A DNA stretch of 64,000 nucleotides from Chiua virens (lineage: Eukaryota; Basidiomycota; Agaricomycetes; Boletales; Boletaceae). The translations under genes were made by a program, and so were the position numbers. The stretch spans positions 1 to 64,000 of the forward strand of contig JAHNUO010000066.1 of the NCBI GenBank assembly GCA_019787685.1, given 5' to 3'. Each line of letters starts with the position of its first letter. The first letter of the stretch is position 1. The notes below the pieces were generated by a model. The model searched no databases and was not told the origin of the DNA. It saw only the letters and a list, made by a program, of their open reading frames with translations. Below are positions 34,801 to 46,399 of the stretch, piece after piece.

Positions 34801-37667
34801 AGTATTGCTGAGATCTCTGGTAGTGAATAGTTTATCCACATTGACAAAGATGTGGTTTTGATAGAGATGCAAAGTATCTTGTGGATTTGCATAGCAGAGG
34901 AATATAGCAAGCTCTGCAAATGGTCTTGCCAGTGCCAGGGATTGAATCATGAGGTCGCTGGTAATGCTATCCAGTGAATGGGGAATAAGCTTGTCATGAC
35001 CAGTCTGGGATCCCATCTTGTTATATTGGCGAAGAAGGGCTACATGCCTTCCAAGGACGACTAAATTTCGCTGGGAGCGATACCTGGTGTTGCAGAAGAC
35101 CATGGGAGTGAGCTCTGTGCCACGTCCTGGTGCACCACTGAGCATTTCGCAACGCATGAGGAGATGTCCTTGAAATTCAGCATAGTCTCGAAGCCAATGT
35201 CGAAGTGCTCCACGATTCCATTCCATGGTTCCTTCAGTGAAGCGTCCAAAGAAGCGCCGGACATCTGGATTAGCCATAAAAGCATTGGCCAATGCATCAC
35301 GATTATTGAAGCAAGTGTTGCGAGTATCTGTGAGAAAGGAATAATTGACTTCATGATTGTCCAATGAATCTGAAAGGTGATCATAGGAGATGTGCAAATT
35401 AATGCCTTTCAAAACCTTTTTTTCCCAAAGGTCTATAATAGTTTCTCCACTGGATTGGAACATAGTCCTCAGCTGGTCAAGGTGAATTCGGTCTCCCTTG
35501 AACAACATATGTTTCCAGTTTGTACGATCCAGCCACCAGATGCAAGGTAAGCTTTGTGTCTGGAAAGAAACCGAAGATGCATAATGTTGCAAAGCCCGAA
35601 TGCGACTGAAAGGGGAGTTGGATTTCTCTGTAAACCATGGAAGAAGGTCATTGCAAGTATTGATCTCATTGCCTTCATGCTTGATGGGAGCAAGGTGTTT
35701 GATCTCCAAAAGACAGGTGAGACGAATGCAGTATTGGAATTTAGCGAGGTAACCAGTGATATCTTTGGGTTCCAAATGTCCACCATCTTTTTTGAGGGTA
35801 TAGAGAATGAGGAGGCGTTCTGTAGGACAGGGGATATGGTTTTCAAGTGACCTGGTCCATGTGGCTAGCCAAAGGCCACACAAGAGCTCATGCAATATAG
35901 GAATAGCATCACTTTGAGATTTGTTTTGAAGTGTAGAGTGCAATCGTTCAACTTGATCCTTCACCTCCTGAGGTAGTGGGATTTGATAGTGATTTTGAGA
36001 TAATGACCGGATCAACATGCAGAGGAGACCAATGGTGGGTCGAATATATCTTTTTAGGGTTTCTGGTTCTTGGTGTGGTTGGAATGGAGTATTAGATATA
36101 CCACTAGAAATTCCAAGTCAGATTTAGAATTGACCACAAATGTTTATGAAACTACTTACTCTGACTTGGGATCTGGAGAATTCAACATTTGCCTAACCAG
36201 GTCATCCGAATACCTCAATGTTTCCATTGCATTTTCAAAGTATTTCTGGACCACACTTCTAATTCCTGGAACTTGAGGATCCAGGTCAAGTGTGTCTGGA
36301 ATTTCTACCAACTTGCGGAGTTTATGAGGGTCATATCCAGCAATGTGCTCATGCCAGCGAGTGAAGCGGAGCCAGGGGGAGATGAGCCGCTCATCTTGAG
36401 GAGGTGGTTGAACTTTCATATTTTGTGACATTTTGTGACGGATAGCTTCAATTATCCCATGAGTGATAGGCTCTTGGGAAATCGACATAGGAACAGCCAT
36501 GGGGGTAGAATTGGCAACCTGCCATAGCATACGAGAAGGACCACCTGCATTGAACTGTTGCATCTTGCAAGATATCCATTTCTGAGGGGTAGGAATATTT
36601 GGATGGGCGAGGTTGTGATGGGCTTTCAGATTCTTCTTTGATCCCAAGACACATGGGCATGTAGAACAGGCAAATCCATCCAAAAGCTTCAAACCTTTGA
36701 ATGCTGGCATGCCTTCCATGGTAAGTGGAGGTTCAGGAAGATCCTCTGGCAGGCCTAAAAAAGCAACCAGTTCATCAAAGAAGGTTGTTTGGAGTTTAGT
36801 ACCATGATGCTTGTGGCGTAAGTGGCCTGGAACCTGATCTGGAGTCAGGGCTACAAGACAAATGTTGCAGCAGAAAGCATTGAGAACAGGATCGATCACA
36901 ATGTTGATACTGTTCAAAAATGGATGATGGAGTAACTGGTCTGTTGGATCTAAGGTCTGGACAATGTGAGTGTTGTTGTCTGCAGTATGCTTATTGAACA
37001 TTGTACTTACTGGTAGAGACAGGATTTCTAAATTGCAGATAGGATCACCATTGTGGTCACTCTGGTGACTGTCCAGAATGCCAGATTCTGCACTCTAAGA
37101 ACCAGTATCAATAGAGAAGGCCTGTACTGATATGATTGTACACACCTCTGCATCCATCTGTTCCAAAGAACCACATGTGTTAGCAAGTGCTGTTGAAGAA
37201 TCCTGTGAAGAAAGGTATACATGTGAGAGAATAGTCTAAGAAAAAGAATATGACACATACACCATTTTTTTCCTGAGCATCTAAAGAAATACTTTCATGG
37301 TTAATAGATTCATCCATGGCATTATCCTTATTTGCTGTGTTATTGTCCAGGAACTATAACAGATGAAAAGCTAGGATACCAAAACATGCTACCAATGACT
37401 CACATTTGATGGATTTACCCATGTCTTCCGCTTGCGTAGATGCTTCTTTAGGCCCTCCAAAGTGGAAAACCCTCCTTCCTTAGAACATCCACCCACTGTA
37501 CAATGACATTGGTAATTGTTTTGTTCATTCATCTGAACTGTAATCTGGCCAAGTTCTGGAATAGTGATGGTGACACTATCACTAAGACCAACAATGCATC
37601 GCTTTTGATGCTTAGAGTATTCTTTGCGAGTATTAAAGTCAAGCTTACACTTTCCACAAGTGGGCAT
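31840..37667 (-). CDS. Zinc finger / tyrosine-recombinase-like / RecQ helicase fusion protein
   Basis: One gene of about 1,700-1,750 residues with short introns (36104-36159, 34109-34157, 32971-33018 and others verified by phase). N-terminus: C2H2 finger in MPTCGKCKLDFNTRKEYSKH (start at 37667). Then an OrsD/DUF3505-type region with CCNICLVALTPDQVPGHLRH and FACSTCPCVLGSKKNLKAHH. The middle (36103-34158) carries tyrosine-recombinase hallmarks: box I Arg in SGAPGRGTELTPM (Arg codon 35122-35124), Arg in NPWRHISIAF (34744-34746), His in AGHSRATENRVYG (34645-34647) and the candidate nucleophile Tyr (34618-34620). The C-terminal part (33803-31840) is a RecQ-type helicase: LKTGGGKSML, VFDEAHL, QAQGRGGRDGNRAR, plus a Cys-rich tail (GICWKCHVPSC). 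No premature stop. OrsD/RecQ assignments are firm; the recombinase call is inferred from motifs. Likely acts on DNA in the nucleus, perhaps moving its own unit. Confidence 0.85.
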
Positions 37668-37719
37668 AGTGTAAAAGAAGAGAATGGATGTAATGAGGTG
37701 ATGATGGTGTGATGTCAAG

Positions 37720-38040
37720 AAAGGTTCAACATTGATGAGTCATCTTGTTCTTGTATGAAATATGATGACATAATCTATATGACAAATATGCAATGATGAT
37801 GTAATACTATATATAAAATTATAATTATGTAATCCTGACACAACAAACCTAATCCTTACATCAAATCAAATTAGATTGTACTGTCTAATAAGGCTCATAG
37901 CTTGCACTTCATGGTACTGAATTCCAAGAGTGAAATAGCATCAAAGGATACTTATGAGAGCAAGGGTGGTGTGAACTGAACCCAATACCCATAGATAGTC
38001 TTTGTAGACAGTGTATGGACAGTACAAAGGCCTTATGTAC
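37720..38040. other. Presumed promoter region of the helicase fusion gene
   Basis: AT-rich non-coding sequence upstream of the minus-strand gene start. It contains several tatatga/tatataaa-like stretches (about 37755-37820), but no element can be named with confidence. Confidence 0.4.
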
Positions 38041-38165
38041 CCAATACTACCCCATGCAACCCCACACTACCCCATGCTACTTCCTACTACCCCATGCTGC
38101 CCCATGCTGACCACATGTGACCCCATAACACCCTGTGCTACCCCATGCATCCCTACCCTATGTAT
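38041..38165. repeat. Degenerate inverted relative of the 10-bp minisatellite
   Basis: Phrases such as ctaccccatgctac, ctgccccatgctgacc and gctaccccatgca are the reverse complement of the gtagcatggggtag units at 29.7-31.7 kb. About ten degenerate units are present. This places inverted minisatellite sequence on both sides of the helicase fusion gene. Confidence 0.7.
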
Positions 38166-38189
38166 CCCCACAGTCACAGACAGTGTGTG

Positions 38190-38738
38190 GACACTCACAT
38201 GGGTGCACACACTCACATGGGCGCGCACACTCACATGGGCGCGCACACTCACATGGGCGTGCACACTCACATGGGCGCACACACTCACATGGGCGCGCAC
38301 ACACACATGGGCGTGCACACTCACATGGGCGCACACACTCACATGGGCGCGCACACACACATGGGCGCACACACTCACATGGGCGCGCACACACACATGG
38401 GCGCGCACACACACATGGGCGCGCACACACACATGGGCGCGCACACACACATGGGCGCGCACACACACATGGGCGCGCACACACACATGGGCGCGCACAC
38501 ACACATGGGCGCGCACACACACATGGGCGCGCACACACACATGGGCGCGCACACACACATGGGCGCGCACACACACATGGGCGCGCACACACACATGGGC
38601 GCGCACACACACATGGGCGCGCACACACACATGGGCGCGCACACACACATGGGCGCGCACACACACATGGGCGCGCACACACACATGGGCGCGCACACAC
38701 ACATGGGCGCGCACACTCACATGGGCGCGCACACTCAA
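38190..38738. repeat. 18-bp minisatellite (ACATGGGCGCGCACACAC)
   Basis: About 30 units. Early units vary (actcacatgggcgcacac, gggcgtgcacac) and the last ~20 are almost identical. All six frames lack stops, producing spurious ORFs. The unit is largely alternating purine/pyrimidine (GCGCGCACACACACAT). Confidence 0.97.
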
Positions 38739-38782
38739 TATTGTCTCAACCTAACTGCCTAACTGCCTAACAAGATCCTTAT

Positions 38783-39772
38783 GGATCGTTAACCAAACCA
38801 GACTGCAATGTGATTTACTAGCATGGCTAGCAGTGGTGTAGTGGCTAGAAGTATTTTCAGATTGTAAAAAATCTGACGCGCATCTACGCGCATGGCGCGC
38901 ATGCGCGCAGGGGGATAGATGCGTGTCTATCTGCCATCAGATTATTAGGATCGTTAACCAAACCAGACTGCAATGTGATTTACTAGCATGGCTAGCAGTG
39001 GTGTAGTGGCTAGAAGTATTTTCAGATTGTAAAAAATCTGACGCGCATCTACGCGCATGGCGCGCATGCGCGCAGGGGGATAGATGCGTGTCTATCTGCC
39101 ATCAGATTATTAGGATCGTTAACCAAACCAGACTGCAATGTGATTTACTAGCATGGCTAGCAGTGGTGTAGTGGCTAGAAGTATTTTCAGATTGTAAAAA
39201 ATCTGACGCGCATCTACGCGCATGGCGCGCATGCGCGCAGGGGGATAGATGCGTGTCTATCTGCCATCAGATTATTAGGATCGTTAACCAAACCAGACTG
39301 CAATGTGATTTACTAGCATGGCTAGCAGTGGTGTAGTGGCTAGAAGTATTTTCAGATTGTAAAAAATCTGACGCGCATCTACGCGCATGGCGCGCATGCG
39401 CGCAGGGGGATAGATGCGTGTCTATCTGCCATCAGATTATTAGGATCGTTAACCAAACCAGACTGCAATGTGATTTACTAGCATGGCTAGCAGTGGTGTA
39501 GTGGCTAGAAGTATTTTCAGATTGTAAAAAATCTGACGCGCATCTACGCGCATGGCGCGCATGCGCGCAGGGGGATAGATGCGTGTCTATCTGCCATCAG
39601 ATTATTAGGATCGTTAACCAAACCAGACTGCAATGTGATTTACTAGCATGGCTAGCAGTGGTGTAGTGGCTAGAAGTATTTTCAGATTGTAAAAAATCTG
39701 ACGCGCATCTACGCGCATGGCGCGCATGTGCGCAGGGGGATAGATGCGTGTCTATCTGCCATCAGATTATTA
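38783..39772. repeat. 165-bp satellite, six nearly identical copies
   Basis: Copies start with ggatcgttaaccaaaccaga at 38783, 38948, 39113, 39278, 39443 and 39608, an exact 165-bp period. I noticed only one substitution (cgcgcatgtgcgc near 39721 in the last copy), so amplification or homogenisation is recent. Each unit holds hairpin-forming segments: cagatt-gtaaaa-aatctg, gatagat-gcgtgt-ctatc, and an alternating gcgcgcatgcgcgc core. The last copy ends at the stop codon of the minus-strand gene to the right. Confidence 0.98.
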
Positions 39773-42700
39773 GAAGTTATGATCCGGTTCGAACCATTCG
39801 TTTGGGGCCATTGCAATCCAGAATTGCTCCTGACGCACTTGCCCCAAATAGACGAGACGTCCATTGGCGTTAAACGGAAGCCTGGACGTTTTTCCAGACG
39901 GCCACAGCCGGTGTATCATCGACGTGTTGATGTTGAGAGTCCACGTTTGGTCCACCTCCGTGTTCGGTAATACTGCGTCGAGTCCTCGTCTACCTCCGAT
40001 GTACATCACAAAATCCAGAAAGTGGGGACCAGTTGCGACCACCATGTTTGGGTCTGTGGGGTCCAGTCGGTGCTCCTCATCAATTTCGAGCCGATGTCTG
40101 CCTGAGAGAACTCTGATTGCACGCTTAGCATGATTGTTCTGCCGCAACGAATCCAGCTGATTGAACGACATCTTGGCAGCTCGAGAGATATTGAACGCTT
40201 CAACATGGTCGTAAAGTAGACCATCTCTGTGACCATACATGGCCTGTTGTACTTCTTGCTGAGGGGGAGCATCATCCGCCAACAGCCTTCGAGGGACGGC
40301 CGTGGCATCAAAGGGTTCGTCGTGATCTCCATCATCCTCATAAGTGAGAATCTGGCCGCTATGTCATGTCACAACACCATCAACATTGTGATTAATAATA
40401 TAAACCTGTGTATTGATGACTTACTTGTTGTTTTGGTCATCATTGTCATCCGTGTCAGACATATGAGATCGATTGCTGTGCGCAAGGTTACGTCGGGAGT
40501 ACGCAATGCTGGCAGAAATTCCAGTGAAACCTGTGGAGGGAGAAAATGTAGAGAGAGAGACAGTGTTTACCTGTTTGACGACGAAGTTGAAATTGATAGT
40601 GCCGACCCTGGTCTAGACTTATTGTTTGCTTTTGCAGGGTAAGGGTGATGTCGCATAATTGAGTTATTTCAACTCGAATGTCACATACTATTGACATGTC
40701 CGACTTGTCAGTAACCGACGACAATCGTAAATAAACAACCACTCTATTCCATCGACATTGTAATCACTGGCGGCCATCACAACCAGACCACTTGGAGGTG
40801 TGTGCTATCTGTGTGACGGCTGAAAGGCGAATGCAAGTCAGAAGAGTATATGAAGAGAGGGGAAGAGTAGCAGACGAGGGGAGGAACCCCGTGTAAATGC
40901 GGTTCGTGTTTTGGTTTCTGTTTAATAATGATATAAATATTTTTAATTTGTGCTCACATATTGTGATAGCTGGTTGTGGCAACCTGAAGGTTTGGAGTTG
41001 TGTGTTAACTATGTGACGGTTGAAATGCGAATGCAAGTCCAAAGAGGATATGAAGACAGGGGAAGATTAGCAGACAAGGGAGGAACTTCGTGTCAATGTG
41101 GTACGTGTATTCGTTTCTGTTTAATGCCATGGTCGTTTTCTGTGTGCTTACCTGTTGTGAAAGCTGGTCGTGGCAACCTGAAGGCTTAGAGTCGCGTGTT
41201 ATCTGTGTGATGGTTGAAATGCGAATGCAAGTCCAAAGAGTATATGAAGGCAGGGGGAAATGTGCAGCCAAGGGAGAAGGAAGCGTCAATGCGGTTTGTG
41301 TTTTCGTTTCTGTTTCATCATGAGATACCTGTTTTGTTTGTCCTGACATATTGTGACAGGTGGTCGTGTGATCCGAGTTCGACAAGGAATAGACCTTTTT
41401 GTCTGAATGAACGGAACGAGATGACATTGTAAGAAACACACGATGTGAGTCATTGGAGATACAGCGAACAGATCCCAGTCATTGGGTACAAGATTTGACA
41501 ATACGACATGAGGATACAGACTACACGATGCTACAAGTACAATTTCTGTCAAGGGTCGACAGGAAGCAGTAAATAGAAGGCTCAGGATAACAGGAAAAAG
41601 ACATACTTACACGAAGACAGCGATGGAAGGATGAGCTCAACCGGAGACGTAGGGGAGCTGATTTGAACTTGCCGGTCTCGCGGATTTTGCACGAGAACCT
41701 GAAGCCCGAGTGCGAACGGCGTTGGGAGCAGTGGATGAGGATGGAACGGGAGTATCGGAATGACTGGCGATGGTATCTTGCGGGTCCGGCTGACGTTTCT
41801 TGCGTTGATGAAATTTCTTCTGAGGTGGTTCTGGGAAGGATGTGGTGAGTGTGCAGTGTGGAGGCAGCGAGAAAGAGTGACTTGTCATTGTGCCGGCTTC
41901 ATCGACTGATGAAAGGGACTTGGAGGCGTCGCGCTTGTGTAGAATTGGATCGTTGTCTGATGAGACGAGGGCAGAAACTTTATACTGATCGGAATTGATT
42001 GTGTCAGGTTCGGGTGTATGACCGGTGCTGGTCGATACATGAGATAGTGGGCGAAGGGCGGCAACCTCTTTCGCGAGTGCTACAAATCCGATTGGATGTG
42101 AGATATAAGGAGTGAAGTGAATGTCGAACGATGCCACTCACATTCCGTAGATAATAAGAAGGCCAGGTGATCTGAGGAATATGAACGGCATATTAGTGAT
42201 GCGAACGGAAACGATATTGATGAATATAAACGAGACTGAAAGTCAAGGTTAAAATGTGAGATATCTGTGGACGTACACAATCGTAGACACTTACTCTACA
42301 TGAAAACGCATATATCGCGCACATCGCACATCGTGTGAAATGCGCATACATTGCGCACATCATGTACACGTCGAAGTGCGCAGGCCACACGTCAACGTAG
42401 ATGATTGTAATATTATGAACCACACTCACCATCAGGGTTCGGCGGTAACATTTGAGTCGCAATCGGAGTCGTCGCATCATCGGCGGACACTCGACACTCC
42501 ATCTGATCCGGGTGATATTCATCTAAAACGTCAGACGCTATCTCACTTGACGCTTCATCGGCTGGTGGTGCTACAGGGTCGTCGATGTCCATCCTCTCGT
42601 CAGAGCGTGGGGTCACGGTACGTGCTTCCACTGCCTGTTGAATTACCTCTGTATGTATGATAATACGTCGATGATCAACATAATCACATAAATGCAACAT

Positions 42701-45700
42701 GATCGAAACACGACGAACCTTGTGACTCGACCGTCTCCTGTGTCGTCTTATCTTTGCCCATGGTCTCAGCACTTCCCATGGTCTCAGCCTCGCCCATCAG
42801 CTCACTCCCATCCTGAGCCAGCTCAACAGAATTCAAGAATGATTGTCGGAGATCATGTAACAAGTCGATGGCTTCCTTGCGCGTGTAAACATAAAACGCC
42901 CTTGATTCCATGTATCGAATGGACGTAGATCTAGCCGCCGTGTGACCAGGGACATCGATGCGCAATTTTTCCTCCTGATTGCGTGACTTTAACGGGTCGA
43001 AGTCATCGTCGTGCGGATATTGACGTTGAACATATGCGTTGTCGCTCATTGTCTGAATGAATTTCAGTATGTAACATGACACACTGAATAGGTATCGAAA
43101 CACACACACCTCGACTAGGTTGACCAAAGACGTCACGACGGCAGTGTGAAGTGCGGGCTTGTCGCGGAACTTGAGTGCGCCTGTACAGTCGGCCCATGCT
43201 GATGGGACCGTCACGATGTAGTCGACGGCCTTTTGCAAGGCACGTTGTTGGTGCACGAGCTTCGTCTCACGGTGATAGTCGGTCAGTTCTTGCTCTAGAG
43301 AGAACGCGCACTCCACGTAAGTCGGGTTGTAGATCCCGTCAGGCCATGTCAAGGTACCGGGAGGAGGGTCGTGGTAGTCTTGAGGTATCCATTTCAATAC
43401 GTTCTTCTGTTTTCCTAACGAGAGAGTCTTCTGAACGAGTGTGGATGACGTAGAAGAAGTTGAAACGAGATGGCGAGCGGCGTCGTGTTCGAACTTGTTG
43501 CGCAGGAATGCAGCACCACCGTCCGGTTGGTACATAATTAGTGCAGGACGATACGAGAGGACAGCGCTGGCCTCTGCGAGGATCATGGCGGCGAGCGTGG
43601 GCATGTGTCGGTAGTATGAACTGAGGGAGATAGCGCTGTACTCTGCCGTGTGGAATCGCCAAGTATGCTTACCTGGGAACCGAGCATTGTTGACGGCTTC
43701 TCCAGTAAGTTTGGACGCGCGACTCCACGGACCGTTTATGTCTGCAATGTTGGTCTTCGGGTCCTTGCGGCTAGCGTCCTTCTTGTACTTGCTGCACGCG
43801 TTGATGATCGTCGTGACATCGTTGTGCAACGCCTTGAGTTCTGCGTCGCGTGAGTCCCTCTCTGCCCGCTTCTTCGCACGCTCTTCTCTCAGCACATCTG
43901 AATCTGGACCGTTTGCATCCGAGTCGCGCAACATGACACCTTCGATATCTTCCGGCTCGTCGTCAATCTCTTCTTCTTCGACATCATCGTCAACAACGTC
44001 GGTGTCGCTTCCATCGACCTTCTTGGCAGATCGCTTGAGGTAGCCAAAGAGAGCATGTAGTTCCATGACTTTCTTCGGGCGTGTTGGGATGTTCATTTGC
44101 GTCAGTTGTCGTTGTAGATTGATGTAGGCAGGGTAGTTGTACCATATTGACAGCATAATCTGTATGGGTTTTTTATCAGCGTGTGACAAGAATCGCGGTG
44201 CAATCGTACACTGTGAAGAACGACAATGCGGCGTGATGGCTTGATGTCTGGATGCGACAACACCACACGTCTAAGTTCCGCCGTGTCAGCTCCTGGGTTC
44301 CACGGAGGCGGGTGCAAATCCTTGTACGCTAGGTAAGGACTGAACCACATCGACAACTGTGAGATGAAAAACGGTCAGTAACAATGTCGTGTGTACCGAC
44401 GATCTGCGCAAATAGGGGTTTTATCGAAATGCGCGAACACACAGGTCGGATGTGTGTACACACAATACAAGTCGATTACGAATGGTTAGCGCATATAGAG
44501 TATGGAACAAACTGAATAAATGAACGGAATATATTGCTTACCTCCGTCAATGCATCTGGAATAATGTCGAGTAGACTTTCCATGTGTGAATACACGGCTC
44601 GACACATGAAAGGAAACATACAACCTTGCTCGTCGTTCCAGTTTGCGAGACTGAGAACGAACTGCATTTTCGGTGCACAGTTGTGCACCGCCTTCTTGGC
44701 TTCATCCGACAGTCCCATCATGGCGATCTCTCCGGACCTCTCCAATTCGTCGACGGTGTCAGACACACTGGAGACGACGGTTTCGACGTACAGCCAGAAT
44801 GCGCTACTCCACTCAACGTCCTCGCCGCATGCGAACACATGAGATGCGCTTGTCCCAGGTCCCAGGTGCTCGACGAACGCCGCATTCACGATGTCCCGTA
44901 TCGGTGGTAAAACCGCTTCAACGATCGGAACCTGTCTCCTCAAATCCTTGAGCATTGATGCTGATGCGGCGGCATCATCTTGCGGGATGTCTTCGAAGTC
45001 CATGTCCTTCGCGTTGAAGCACATCCGGAAGACCTTCTCCATAGCGTCACAAAAATACGTTAAAACCTGTAGCGTAGTATTAGATTCCAAGTCAAATAAA
45101 ATCTGTTAGGTTGTCGGACTTACACCACCAGACGGTCCCATCATTGTCGAATGAAGAGGTGCTAACTTCAACGACCCCTTGCGGTCGAAAATCTGCGTCC
45201 CCATCGGCACGAATTTGTCCAGGAACGCCCACGCGTAGTCCATACGCAATAGATCGTTTTGTTTGTATGCGGTTCCTTTCGATACTGTGAGCGTCGGTAC
45301 TGATTTCCAGTCATTCTTCGGGGACGGTTTCGCTGAGTGCATCTTGAATTTTTGTACAAGTCCTTCTTCAGGCGATTCTTTGTATACGTGTTCGTATTGG
45401 TTTCTAGAGAGGTGTAGCCCAAGTTCGTAGTCCAATTTGTCTACAAATTAGTGTCAGCCTGACGCAATCGAACATACCGTGTATGCATGTGTATGATCTG
45501 GCGCATATCGAGTACACACTGATGTGCGCAGAAAGTATGCCGCACATCGAGCGTCAATCGATGTGCACCGTGTCAACTAGACGGTTACCACAATGAAATC
45601 AACGACTCACCTAGGTCATAAATGATCACGATCCACTCTCCACCAAACGCTATAGAACCGTCAATCTCATCTCGCTTCGGCTTCGCGATCTTGTTCTCCT

Positions 45701-46399
45701 CGTCAATCTCCATGTCGTCGACGTCCGTGAGCTTCGTCTTCTCCAGTGCCTTCATTCCCCTCACGCTCTCTTTCTTCGCTTTACCGAGAAACGTGTGGTA
45801 TTGCTCCAATGCTGCAATTCGATGCTGCCCGCTCGCAACAATGATCGCCGATTGCCCGGTTTCAATCACACGCTTCTGTGCATCTAAGGTCAGTTCCATA
45901 TATTTCAGGTCTTCCATCGCATGCCCGTCGGACCCATAGCTGCCTGCCTTGACGTCCTCCTTCCGGATCGCAACCGGGATCGCATTCGCCACCTTGAACC
46001 GGTTGACTCCGTCGACCATGAACGACGTTACCAGTTTGTTCACCTGGTCCTTGATCAAGTCCCGGTCGTTCCACCGACGGAACGTCATCTTCGACTTGTT
46101 GGTCACCACGTCGAACTTCGAATACCCGATCAACACGCTTGACAGCCGCTTGTCCTTCTCGACATCCGCCTTCTCTGCAGCTGTGAACGTTCCCGTCTTC
46201 ACTTGCCCTTTATTCAGCAACAAAGAAGATCCGACGGTATTCTGTATTTTTTACTTACTTTCAGCTTCGTGTACTCTGCCAATTGTATTGTATCACTCAC
46301 CTTCGATCCACCCCCTTCTCCTTCACTTCTCCCTTTTTTCTTCATCGCCGTTTCGGATTCCTTCCCCTTCCCCTTCGTATCGGTCGTATTTTTGGGCAT
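39770..46399 (-). CDS. Large multi-exon protein with ParB/sulfiredoxin-like motif, function unknown
   Basis: Start ATG at 46397-46399 (MPKNTTDTKGKGKESETAMK). Coding blocks run 46399-46259, ~46196-45615, ~45436-45122, ~45066-44543, ~44357-44210, ~44160-43110, ~43066-42723, ~42655-42432, parts of 42137-41637, and the terminal block 40341-39770 ending EWFEPDHNF-stop. Block 2 contains SAIIVASGQHRIAALEQYHT (His codon near 45822-45824), similar to the GxHRxxA signature of ParB/sulfiredoxin-fold proteins, preceded by NAIPVAIRKEDV and followed by EWIVIIYDLG. The rest is mostly helical with acidic stretches (DDDVEEEEIDDEPEDIEG). I recognise no other domain. Several phases check out (G|AC across 45435-45613); the first junction and the 40.3-42.1 kb exons are uncertain. 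No premature stop was seen. Enzyme, DNA-binding or scaffold roles are all open. Confidence 0.65.
40790..41345. repeat. ~195-bp tandem repeat, three copies
   Basis: The phrase gcgaatgcaagtc recurs at about 40829, 41029 and 41223 with matching flanks (ctatctgtgtgacgg...ttgaaatgcg, and ggggaag...gcagacaaggg). The array lies in what appears to be an intron of the minus-strand ParB-like gene. Confidence 0.85.

Noticed and set aside
38011..38770. Long ORFs on both strands in the 18-bp repeat
   Set aside because: The 18-bp unit has no stop in any frame, so the frames are open by composition only.
38820..38870. tRNA-derived (SINE-like) promoter boxes in the 165-bp unit
   Set aside because: tggctagcagtgg only loosely fits an A box and no B box with suitable spacing was found.
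38783..39772. Possible CRISPR array from six regular repeats
   Set aside because: The whole 165-bp unit repeats without unique spacers, and this is eukaryotic DNA; it is a satellite.
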